A DNA stretch of 64,000 nucleotides from Epiperipatus broadwayi (lineage: Eukaryota; Onychophora; Udeonychophora; Euonychophora; Peripatidae): the NCBI GenBank assembly GCA_028023455.1, contig JAQFVV010006624.1:372001-436000 (forward strand), written 5' to 3'. Positions 31,110 to 41,399 of this stretch are shown one piece after another. The position numbers and the translations under genes were made by a program. Numbering within the stretch: position 1 is the first letter of the stretch; the number at the start of each line of letters is the position of its first letter. Under the pieces are notes generated by a model, which did no database searches, was not told where the DNA came from, and saw only the letters and a list, made by a program, of their open reading frames with translations.

Positions 31110-33640
31110 ATGAATATGAATTGCCATTATGTGTTGAACGGATAGATTATGAAAAACCATTCATCTATAAAAATATTTTCACAGCAATTAATGCTTTGAT
31201 CTATCAAATTGTAGAAACAGAATAGAAATGAGAGAGACCACAGTTTTATAAAATTTGCATGAAGTTATATATTATGAACATTTCTTTTGACAAAGGTGCT
31301 AAACATAAGTGGATATAGAAGCATCCAGATGAAGATACAGCAGAATTGGATTACTGTTATTAATAAATTAAACACAAAAAATGAGCATTAAATTAGTGAG
31401 ACAGAGTAGTAAACTCTTCATACAGTGACAACCAGTGTAATCCTTAGTGAACAATCGATGCAAGAAAGTTTGTGCATAAAATCACTATCCAGGGTCTACT
31501 CATCCAATATCCCCAGACTAGGTTCTAACTGGTAGCTTTTATCAGTGAGGATCCTTAGATATAAAAACAGTGCATCTAGATTTTAGGATTTAATGCAATC
31601 CTCCAGAAGCCACCTTTTACACATTTAACAATTAAATTGGGTTCAAATCTATATGAGTTTACAAGCAAATGAGCTTGGATTGAAAACATTGTCATATTTT
31701 ATCTTGGGCTTGTAAATTTATAGCTAGCTAAATAGGTAAAAGGTGGCATGTGGAGAGTTGCATTAGGTTTTAACATCAATGTGCAGTATTCTCAAATCCA
31801 AGGCTCTTCACTAATGAAATGACAAACTAGAAACTATTCTGAATATAATGGACGAATAGGCACTAGTTAGAGATTTTATGAACAAACCTTTTTGCATCCA
31901 TTGATTACTAAGGTTTGCAGTGGATGGCAGTATTGTATGGAAAATTTTCCATTGTATTAACAGTGTAAGCTTAGAAAATGATGATCATGTGATGATTATT
32001 CAGATGTTAGATACTTGTTAATACAAAATTACAGAGATGAGATTCAATATTACTGTTTGATATTTCTAATCTTTAGAAACACTCCAGTGAATTTAAATTA
32101 TAATTTGCAAATCATTTAAAAATATTAAAGAATAATACATAAATGCAGGGATTTGTCAGGATTTTTTTACTGAGACAAAAAAAGAAGGAACTGAAAAAAT
32201 CTTAAAATTGTACAAAACAGCTGGTGATGGGATAAAAGTTATTTTCATAGTAGAACAATAAGAAACCATTACTAAAAATAAATATGTCATCATCAAATAT
32301 GTGGAATTTTTTTTATAAAAAACTATGTAGTGTAACACTTGAGAGATATATGTAATAAAACTTACTTATATCTGCATTACATATTCATTAAACATATAAA
32401 ATAATAAGCTTATTAAAGTTTAATTATTAAATTTAGTTAAAAGCAAGACATTAAAACATATTAAAGCCAAAAGATGTAAAGGTTATGTTTAAAAGCATTT
32501 AAACCGAGTAAGAATAAGTTTTATTAGGAGAGATCTGGTTCAATGTAATAAAGAACAAAAACAAAATATCTCCATTTTTTTTAATTATCTAGCATTTTAA
32601 ATTAAAAATAAAACTATAAAGAAGGGAAAAGTTCCAGGAAATAACGAAATTATTATTACCTTAAAAGAAGCAGGAAATAAAATAAAAAAAAATCTGCAAA
32701 GTTATGAATCACATGCACAAATTTTAAATGTGTGCCACTGATTGTAAGAATGCAGTCCTAATACTGACACAGTTGAAAAAGAAAATAACAGAAATGACAG
32801 ATCTTTCAATTTTTAACTAATTTTATTAACAGTTTTTATCAAGATAATTGCAACTTCTCTCCAATTAATTTTGGATTCTAATCAACAAAAACAGCAAGCT
32901 AAATTTAAAAGTGATTTTACCATAGTGAATAATTTCCAAGCTTTAAGATGAGTTCAAATCAATGAAAATATATTTTGTCATTATGTATCATTTGTAGATT
33001 ATGAAAAAGCATTTGATTCTATAAGCAATTCTCCTGGGATTAAAGCAGTGGATAATCAAAGTATAGACTTAAAATATAGCTACAATCTGAAGAATATTTA
33101 TTAAAATTTAATAGCAACCATTAGATTATATGATAATATCATAAAGATTAAAATTCAAAAAGGTCTACACCAGGATGATTCTAGGTCTCCAAAGGATGAT
33201 TCTAGGTCTCCAAAACTTTTAACAGTATTAAGTTTAAAATTGGAAAATAAGATAGTAAAAGTAAAATCAAATTATAGAAATCATTTATATTTTAAAGATG
33301 TTACTGGTTGGTTTTTGAAATACACTGTTTCAGAGGTTCAGGAAACGTTACAGCATTTATCAGATGAAAAAGAAAAAGTACGATTAAAGATAAATACCAA
33401 ACAGATTAAAGTATTGTTCAGTCAACTTGGTCAGAAAAATAAAATTAATAATCATGAGCTAGAAGAAGGTAACAACGACAAATATCTTGATTAGATTATT
33501 AAGGCAGAATGAAACATAATGGATGAAATTAATCATAGAATTAAACTTGGATGGAATGCTTTTGTAGAAGTAATTTAATATGAAAAAGAAATGCTACTCA
33601 TTTCAAAAGGAGGGTTTTTAAAAAATGTGTTTTATATATT
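31110..33640 (+). mobile_element. RTE-type LINE fragments, plus strand, with palindrome insertion
   Basis: A short reverse-transcriptase palm fragment (RIDYEKPF near 31140, aligning with VDYEKAFDS of other copies) is followed near 31240 by endonuclease/linker text shared with 48550-48650 ('tatattatgaa', 'atgaagatacag'). After a palindrome at about 31390-32000 the linker resumes (shared with 48820-48880), then palm motif A FVDYEKAFDSI at about 32995-33025 and thumb text (NHRIKLGWNAF) near 33525-33560. All frames are heavily broken. At least two copies are probably joined here. The 84-codon frame 33240-33494 is the thumb part of this LINE. Confidence 0.7.
31390..32000. repeat. Palindromic repeat, family P1, second locus
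   Basis: The left half (about 31395-31690) returns in reverse complement in the right half (about 31690-32000). Phrases are shared with 2195-3375: 'ctactcatccaatatcccca', 'gactaggttct', 'atgatcatgtgatg' and 'gcataaaatc'. It sits within LINE sequence, so it inserted after the LINE. It is non-coding. Confidence 0.7.
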
Positions 33641-33644
33641 TTTT

Positions 33645-34320
33645 AAATATATTTACAGAATATTAATTAATTCAAAGTTATTTTCAGTTTCGAACTATAG
33701 TAAATAATAATTTTATTAAGCATCTATAGAATTGTTAAATAATTTTATTATTATAATTTGGAATTTATAATGGGTCATCAAATAATATTTTGTCAACAAA
33801 AGATATATGATTGTTCAATGATTTTTGAATTAAAAACTTACCTCGGAGCTATTTTTTTTTTTTTTGGTATGAAGTTAATACAATATTACTTACTAAGATA
33901 ATGATTAAATCCTGCAATTTTATTTTATGAGCTTTTAAATAATCATTTTATTTCATTTTCTGTAACAGACGTTTTTTATGCTGCTGATTATTTAAATGAA
34001 ATTAATCCTTAAATAATAGATATTATGTAATAAATTTATTAATTACAATTTTAATAATTAATATATTGCTGAATTAATTTTAATATTTTTATTGAATTGT
34101 TTTAGTAGTTTAATATTATTTTAATACGTTTATATTTTTAGTTTAAATATATAATTTTTATATGCATATAATGGTTTTTATATACGTTATACGTTATATA
34201 TCAATTTCAAAAGTTATACGTTCTTAGGAGTGATTTAAATGTTATAATTATCAGGATAATTCATCGTTACTGCTTAGGGTTCTTTGAAGACAAAATTATT
34301 TTACTATGACTAAAATATAT
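33645..34320. other. AT-rich non-coding stretch
   Basis: No supportable feature up to the LTR start. Confidence 0.45.
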
Positions 34321-34920
34321 TGTTATAGTTCTCCCTTTCTCTTAGAAGTGGACTATTCCAGATGCCTCCTTATGTGATTGGATTAAGCATTGTTTGCCAC
34401 AGGCTAATAAGCTGATGTATAGATAAAAACATAGCCAATGATTATTACAGGCCAATAAGCAATGATGCTTGCTGAATGCGAAGGTTTTCAATAAGGTCAG
34501 GGATCTGGGTATAAATAGTCAGCCTTTTGTGAGAATTAGAAAAGAACATCTGTCTAACTTGAAACAGAATCTTTGGGTTCTCCCAGGGAAACTCTGCTAA
34601 CCTAAACAGCAGCAAGTATTCCCATTGATAGCACTATGCTATTTAGTCTACGCAGCTCAGCAAGTCCCAAAAAGACTGGATGCTGCTAAGTTGACACTCG
34701 ACTCAAGGCAAGCTGTCTTGTATAGCTGGAAGAGCCATACACCCTACTCGTGAGGCAAGCCATCAGGTATAGCTGGAAGCAGTAGGCAAAATCCAGAGTT
34801 TATGTTGAACTCCAATACTCAGCATTTGTAAATATTCTCTTGTATATATATTGTATTGTAATATTTGTTTCAGTATTATTTTCTGTAGTTTGGGTCTGTA
34901 CTCCAGACCAAAACACAACA
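34321..34920 (+). mobile_element. 5' LTR of a gypsy-type element
   Basis: It begins TGTTATAG and ends AAAACACAACA (TG...CA rule) and is matched by the 3' LTR at 39232-39894. A TATA box (gtataaatag) lies near 34509. A primer-binding site follows four bases after the end. The flanks show no convincing target duplication, perhaps because they are simple AT sequence. Confidence 0.88.
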
Positions 34921-34924
34921 GATT

Positions 34925-34937
34925 TGGCGCAGTTGCC
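34925..34937 (+). promoter_or_regulatory. Primer-binding site (tRNA-Ser-like)
   Basis: TGGCGCAGTTGCC starts four bases after the LTR. It is complementary to a tRNA 3' end of the form CAACTGCGCCA, close to animal tRNA-Ser (acceptor GCAGTCG-type with a G discriminator base). The assignment is from known tRNA ends and was not computed. Confidence 0.65.
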
Positions 34938-35329
34938 AAAAGATTTTTTTTTTGCCATGGCTGGAAAAAGAAAAAAACTTGGAAACATTAATATGCGAGT
35001 GCACACTTATATAGACACTTGTAAGTTACGAATCTGTGGTTACTAAATCACACTTAAATACTGTCCAAGTGAAATATGTATTTACTAAACAGTGATTATT
35101 AAAAACACTTATTTCTGGCAAAATAAAAAGTAAAATACATGAATAAGCAATAGACATTCATTGTATTTACTAAACAACCATTGTCAAAATCACTTATTTC
35201 TGGGTGGAAAAATAAAGTAGTCACAAACATGATTCATAAACCAATCAAAATTGGCCTTTCTAAAAAAGACAGAAGCTCACCTTAGTAGAGTAAAAAATCT
35301 GTCAAACATAACCATATCGAATGGTTACT

Positions 35330-35431
35330 CGCAAATATATGGAATAAATATTTTTTCTCACATTTTAACAGAGAAAAAAATGGCAAATATACAGAATAAA
35401 TATTTTTCTCATGTTTTAACAGAGAAAAAAA
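35330..35431 (+). repeat. Tandem duplication in the leader, at the gag start
   Basis: The text 'gaataaatattttttctca' plus 'ttttaacagagaaaaaa' followed by ATGGC is present twice with a period of about 54 bases. Each copy ends in a pyrimidine-rich stretch plus AG, like a splice acceptor, then an A-run and an ATG. The second ATG (35432) opens gag. Confidence 0.6.
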
Positions 35432-36283
35432 ATGGCTAATATAATTGGCTCGATGGAACCTTTTGACACAGGGTTCCCTGAGAGCTGGTCAAGCTACAAA
35501 GAGTGACTGATTTTTCATATGCAGGCCAATCAGATCAAAAAGTCTGAAATAAAATTAGTGATGCTGATAACTATAATCGGGTCACAGACGTACACCATTT
35601 TAAAATTGCAAATTGGATCAGAAACACTGGCTGACTTGAATTTTGAGAAGGCATTGGTGATTCTCACAGAATATTTTCCCCCAAAACTTCTAACAATAAT
35701 GCAGAGATATTATTTCAATCTTTGTACACAAGCTGAGGGTAAAAAAGCTAGAGAATTCGCAATGCAAATCTGGACATTAGCACTCATGTGCGATTTTAAA
35801 GAGTTCTTAAATGAAGCACTATATGATCATTTCATTTGTGGCATGAATGATCATAATTTAAGACTCAATTATTAATGATGCCAGATATAGACTTTGAAAA
35901 GCTGTAGCTCAAGCCACGCTAGCAGAATCTATAGCATGTCAAGAAAAGCCATTACAAAAATAAATTATACTGTTCAAAAAGTTGAACAGAAGGCTGAGTC
36001 TGACAAGCACTCAGTTAGCTCAACAACAACAATGAGTGTTAAGCATTGTTATAGGTGCAATGAACCGATGCACATGCAAACAGAATGTCCACACCTCCAT
36101 ACTGTATGCTCATTTTATAAGTGAGTTGGCCATCTAAGAGCAGCATGTCCAAACATAAAAAGACAAACAGCCAATATGAGAATGGAAAAAACCCATTCCA
36201 AAAAACAACAAGGGCAACTATAAGAAAAATAAACAAGTTGCCAGTATAAATCACATTAAGGACAGTCAGTCTGGATTTATACA
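35432..36283 (+). pseudogene. gag of the 34.3 kb gypsy-type element (broken)
   Basis: From the ATG at 35432 the frame begins MANIIGSMEPFDTG, typical of K02A2.6-like gag N-termini. It meets a TGA after 24 codons, then stays open for the capsid region 35519-35875. Further stops sit near 35873-35890. The same frame resumes to a CX2CX4HX4C zinc knuckle (CYRCNEPMHMQTEC, about 36049-36090). A second knuckle follows (HLRAAC), but its second Cys is Tyr and it is cut by a TGA near 36122. Capsid and nucleocapsid would assemble the particle and bind element RNA. The stops show it is inactive. Confidence 0.78.
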
Positions 36284-36284
36284 T

Positions 36285-39152
36285 AGTATTATGATTAATG
36301 ATATTCCAGTGAGAATGGAACTAGACACAGGGTCTGCAGTGTCTATGGTTTCAAAAAAGACTTGGGCTATCATTAATAAAAATAATAAACATAATCTGCA
36401 TCCTAGCACTAGGACTATAACAGATCACGGTAAAAAAATAAAACTCTTGGGTCAGACAAGAGTTAAAATAACTATGCCTAACAAAACTATACACCTACCA
36501 CTGTTAGTGGCATCAGGATGATCACAGCAACTTGTTAGGCCATAACTGGTTCAGTCACTTAAGCTTTGCAGTCTCAAAGGTGAATCAGATCTAAAGACTG
36601 ATTACCCTGAAGTAGTCAAAAAAGATCTAGGTCTGTATCTAGGACCACCAATTCAGTTATCGCTGAATAAAGAGAAAAAAACAATTGTCGAAGCAGATCA
36701 CAGCCACTGGTTTTGAGAGCTAAAGTTGAGTCAGATCTTGAAAGGCAGGAGACAGAAGGAATAATAGAGCCTATATTATACTCAGAATGGGCCACCCCAA
36801 TAGTCCCAATCATCAAAGAAAATGGTGATGTTCGGATGTTTGGAGATTATTGATGCATGATTAGCAAAGCACTAACATTGAATAATTATCCACCACCATC
36901 AGTTAAGCAAATCTTATCTACACTGTCTGGTGGAAGGGTTTTTACTAAAATTGATTTGAAACATGCATATTTGCAGTTACCAGTCGATGATCAGGCAGCA
37001 AGAGCATTGTCAATAATAACTCATAAAGGCTTATTTAAAACGAACCAGTTACCTTTCTTTATATTGGTCACCCCAGCAATATTTCAGAGAGTCATGGATC
37101 AACTGGCTGCAGGAATTCCAGGGGCCCTACCATACTTTGATGATTTCTTACTGGTGGCTCAGATCTGAACTACTCTGGAGATCCACAAAAAAAACTCCTT
37201 GACAAGTTCAAAGCAGCAGGCATAAGAATAAACTTGAAGCCAAAGAACTGGAGTTTCTGGGATTTAGGATAGATGTAATTGGCATTCATTCTACCCAAAA
37301 GAATGTTATGTCAATTAAAAAATCCAAAACACCAAGTAACAAGAAAGAATTACAGTCCTTTTTAGGACTTGTAAATTACTATGAGGGTTTTTATATCACA
37401 AAACAGAGGCAGCTGAACCACTGTACAGGCTACTAGATAAAAAAACAGTCTGGAAGTGAGACAACAATCATGATAATGCCTTTAAAAAAATGAAAACCCT
37501 TATATCTGAGAAAGTGGTGCTGGCACACTTTGACCCTGAAAGAGTGCTGATACTGACATGCGATGCTTCACCAGTAGGAAGAAGTGCAGTGTTGTCCCAT
37601 ATCTCCTAATGCCTTTACATCAAAGTGCCTTTCAAAGGCAGAAAAAATTATGCCTAGATTGATAGAGAGGCTCTGGCATTAATCAATAGCATTAAAAATG
37701 TCATGATGACTTTTATGGGAGATTATTCATACTGCAAACAGATCATAGACCTCTGTTGTGTATCTTTGCATCTGAAAAGCGAATACCTCAGCATGCCTCA
37801 CCATGTATGCTGAGGTGGTTCAACTTCTTATCAGGATATGCTTTTATGCTACACTACATTGAGGGAAAACAGATTTCTCATGTTGATGCATTAAGTCGTT
37901 TGCCTGCAGAATCTGCAGACAGGCTGATTACTACTGATCAATCAGGTAACATGACTGATTTGGGGACAAACACACCACTGAACAGTAAATTAGTGGCTAA
38001 GTGGACCACAAATGACCCTGGGTTCCAAAGAATTAAAAAATGGATCCAGAAGTGGTTGCCAAATAAAAAACCAGAGGAGTTGCATCCAGCTATTGGACCC
38101 AAAGGTTGGAGCTCTCAATTGAAAGAGGATGTATTATCTGGGGATCAGAGCACCCCATAGCTGGATGATCCCAAGGGCTCAACCTGTTGCATGATGGGCA
38201 TCCAGGGATAGTCTGGATAAAGATGCTCCCAAGGGCATATGTATGATGGCCAAATTTGGACACAGAGATTAAGTCTAAAGTCCACCACTACTGTCATTGC
38301 AAAATGAATCAAAACATGCCAGCAAAAGATAAAACACTTCACTGGCCTAAACCTGAAGGCCCCTGGATGAGAGTCCATGTGGACCATGCTGACCCATGGA
38401 AAGGCAAACTTCTATTAGTAGTATTTGATTCATATTCTAAGTGGCTGGAGGTAGTGGAAGTTCCATCACTCCAGACCACTGCAACAATAAAAGCTCTTAG
38501 AAGGCTATTTGTTATACATGGCCTTACTAAATGATAGTCTCAGATAATGGCACAGCATTCACTGCAGTAGTCTTTTAAAAACTTTTGTGACAATAATGGC
38601 ATAGGGATAGTCTTCAGCCCACCATTTCACCCTGAAAGCAATGGCTAGGATAAGAGATTGGTGCAAGAGACCAAAAAATTGCTCACAAAGATCAACACAG
38701 AAAGCTGGAACACCTGTATTGCCAGAATGTTATTATCTCAGCACTCTACACCCAGTACTGCAACCAAAAAAACTCCAGCTGAACTACTGTGTAATAGAAT
38801 TTTGCAAACCAACTTGTCAGCTCTGATACCTGAGCCAAATGATGAAAAACAAGAAAAGGACAAAAGTACCAAATTACAAATAGGGACTAATGTTCTATGC
38901 AGAATGTATAGCGGGTCTGTTAAATGGATCCCAGCAGTCGTAATCCTACAAAAAGGACTTCACACCATTTTAATGGAAATGGCAGATGGATGTCAACATC
39001 ATTGCCATCGAGATCAACTGAGACTGGATTATACTGATGCAGCCACAAGAATTGAAGCTCCAGACACATGCAGTACAAGCAAGGAGGACCAACAAATCAA
39101 AGATATAAGCAAGGAGAACCTACAAACTGAAGACAGCAGCAAACCAGAATGA
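36285..39152 (+). pseudogene. pol of the 34.3 kb gypsy-type element (broken)
   Basis: Domains lie in gypsy order: protease with LDTGS at about 36321-36335; reverse transcriptase with motif A (KIDLKHAYLQLPV, about 36945) and catalytic YFDD at 37133-37144; RNase H (TCDASPVGRSAV, about 37555); integrase zinc finger (HDGHPGIV ... HCK, 38190-38300); integrase core Asp residues at about 38375 (VDHAD) and 38540 (VSDNGTAF) and Glu at about 38632 (PESNG); C-terminal integrase module (KWIPAVVIL, DQLRLDY) to about 39030. This protease-RT-RH-IN order defines Ty3/gypsy. Stops and frame changes occur between most domains (near 36520, 36850, 37168, 37610, 38160, 38534), so it cannot make an intact polyprotein. 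Overlapping minus-strand frames are shadows. Confidence 0.85.
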
Positions 39153-39219
39153 GCGCCAAAGTGCTTTAGATGTCCTCCAGCACACCTGCATGACTATGTT
39201 CTCTAGGGTAAATTTTAGC

Positions 39220-39231
39220 CAAGGGGATGGA
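39220..39231 (+). promoter_or_regulatory. Polypurine tract
   Basis: AAGGGGATGGA runs directly into the TG of the 3' LTR, the expected place for the plus-strand primer of an LTR element. Confidence 0.75.
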
Positions 39232-39894
39232 TGTTATAGTCCTCCCTTCTCTCAGAAGTGGACTATTCCAGATGCCTCCTTATCTGGTTGGATTAAGCAT
39301 TGTTGGCCACCGGCCAATTGGATTAAGCATTGTTGGCCACCGGCCAATAGGCTGATATATAGATAAAACATAGCCAATGATTATTACAGGCCAATAAGCA
39401 ATGATGCTTGCTGAATGCGTAGGGTTTTCAATAAGGTCAGGGATCTGGGTATAAGTAGTCTGTCTTTTGTGAGAATCAGGAAAGAACATCTGTCTAACCT
39501 GAAACAGACTCTTTGCATTCTCCCAGGGAAACTCTGCTAACTTAAACAGCAGAAAGTATTTCCATTGATAGCACTATGCTATTTAGTCTATGCAGCTTGG
39601 CAAGTCCCACAGAGACTGAACACTGCTAAGACCACTCTCAGCTCAAGGCAAGCTGTCTTGTACAGCTGGAAGAGCCATACAACCTACCCATGAGGCAAGC
39701 CATCAAGGGTAGCTGGAAGTGGTAGGCAAAATCCAGAGTTTACATTGAACTCCAATACTCAGCATTTGTAAATATTCTCTTGTATATATATTGTATTGTA
39801 TATATTTGTACATATAATAAATATATTCATTGTAATACTTGTTTCAGGATTATTTTCTGTAGTTTGGGTCTGTACTTTAGACCAAAACACAACA
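39232..39894 (+). mobile_element. 3' LTR of the gypsy-type element
   Basis: It matches the 5' LTR with scattered substitutions and is 63 bases longer. The extra length comes from a 30-base tandem duplication (ttggattaagcattgttggc..., at 39287 and 39317) and a roughly 33-base AT block near 39798-39832 that also supplies an AATAAA. The divergence shows the insertion is not recent. The minus-strand frame 39280-39489 lies wholly within LTR sequence. Confidence 0.87.
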
Positions 39895-39899
39895 CTCAT

Positions 39900-40765
39900 A
39901 TATATATACTTTTCATTACCTATCAAAATTCACACAGAAAATCTTTTGGTGATCATATAAGTTATTCTGTCACTTATTATCTGAAAAGAAACAGTGTATT
40001 AGGAAGTGAAACAACAAGATAATTTTTTTATCGATAAGAGAATTTCCTAATATTTTGTAGCTCATATTGTTTCATGTTTTCCCCCCATAAATTAAACACA
40101 AACTTACATTTTTATTTTTCAGAGAATATTCATTCACAGAACTACAGAAATTAATTTACTATTAACTTAAAGCAGAGTCTGTGATGCTTTTATGATGACG
40201 ATGCTTTAAGAAGTAGAACAGAGAACATTTCCTCATATTCACTTCATAAGATCATATAGTTGCATCTTTTATTACTATGGGATTGTTCAAATAGTAAATC
40301 AACATGAGTAACTCTACAGAAATAATTAGTTGAATCACTTATTCCTCTGAGTTTAGTATCCAGAGACACATAATTCCTGTCAGTTTTTAATTGATATATC
40401 AGAGGAGTTTTTTTTAAAGATAGAGGAAATGAGTGTGAATAATTTTTTAAAGATATTTATAATCATAGCATACAAAATTAATAATAGCAATTATTGTCAG
40501 AAGATTAAGCCAAAACAGTAATTGATTAAAGACCGAGGATGCTAAAATACCTTGTGATCCAGATTGCCATTCACTAATGACATTTTATTTAGGTACCAAA
40601 ATTGCAGATAATTTTCAAGAGAACCAAGATGATCCGAATTACCTGAAGATCGATTTAGTGAATTTTTGGGTAGTTGCATGCAAAAAGGAAAAGACAATAG
40701 ATTTAAAAAAATAAATTGCACCTTACTATAAAGTCATAAATATTGGAATTAGAAGTATAATCATT
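39900..40765. other. AT-rich non-coding stretch
   Basis: Nothing supportable seen apart from the LTR-adjacent short (TA)n at about 39900-39908. Confidence 0.4.
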
Positions 40766-40769
40766 ATAT

Positions 40770-41390
40770 TAAAAATGTGGAAGGATAACTTCAAAGAGAG
40801 ATGGTATATCAAACAGAGAGACCAGATTAGTTATTCAAATTAATGAATAACTTGGAAAAAATTTACATGTGTACACCAATAGTTTTTATTGTGAAAAAAA
40901 AAATTAAAAATTTTGATATTGATGTTATTAGACCAAACAATATTTTAAAATTATTATGGGAAACTTTAATGTTAGGATTGGTAAATGATTAAAAATGAAA
41001 GTGTTGTGGATATATTTTGTTATAATGATAAAATTGATAAAAGCCACAAACTTGTAGAGATCATACAAAAAGAACAACTTTACATAATGAATAGTTTATT
41101 GAGAAAAATTCTAAATGCAAATAGATAATGAAAATATTCACATGAAGAAAGAATTGAAATATATTTTGATTAAGAAAAAATATGTATTCCAAGATTGTAA
41201 TATTAGATGTAAAATGCCTAATAATGAAGATCTAGAGATAAACACTATTATAAAAGTTAAAATACAATTCAAGCTCATGCAAGATTTAAACAATATACAA
41301 AATAAAATGAACTCAGACCCAAGTATAATGGAAAACACAAAATTAATTTTGAAAGAAAAATACAAAGATACACAATGAGCAAAGCACAAT
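40770..41390 (+). mobile_element. RTE-type LINE endonuclease fragment
   Basis: Plus-strand text runs from mid-endonuclease: MGNFNVRIGK at about 40955-40985 occupies the GDFNARxG catalytic motif of apurinic-type LINE endonucleases. It is followed by a weak match to 'LVEFCxxxxLxIMNS' and then KELKYILIKKKYVFQDCNI at about 41150-41200, matching the (N)xIDYIL motif. The catalytic Asp of GDFN is Asn here. It is cut off near 41390, where a different LINE begins. Confidence 0.65.
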
Positions 41391-41399
41391 TTATTGCAA

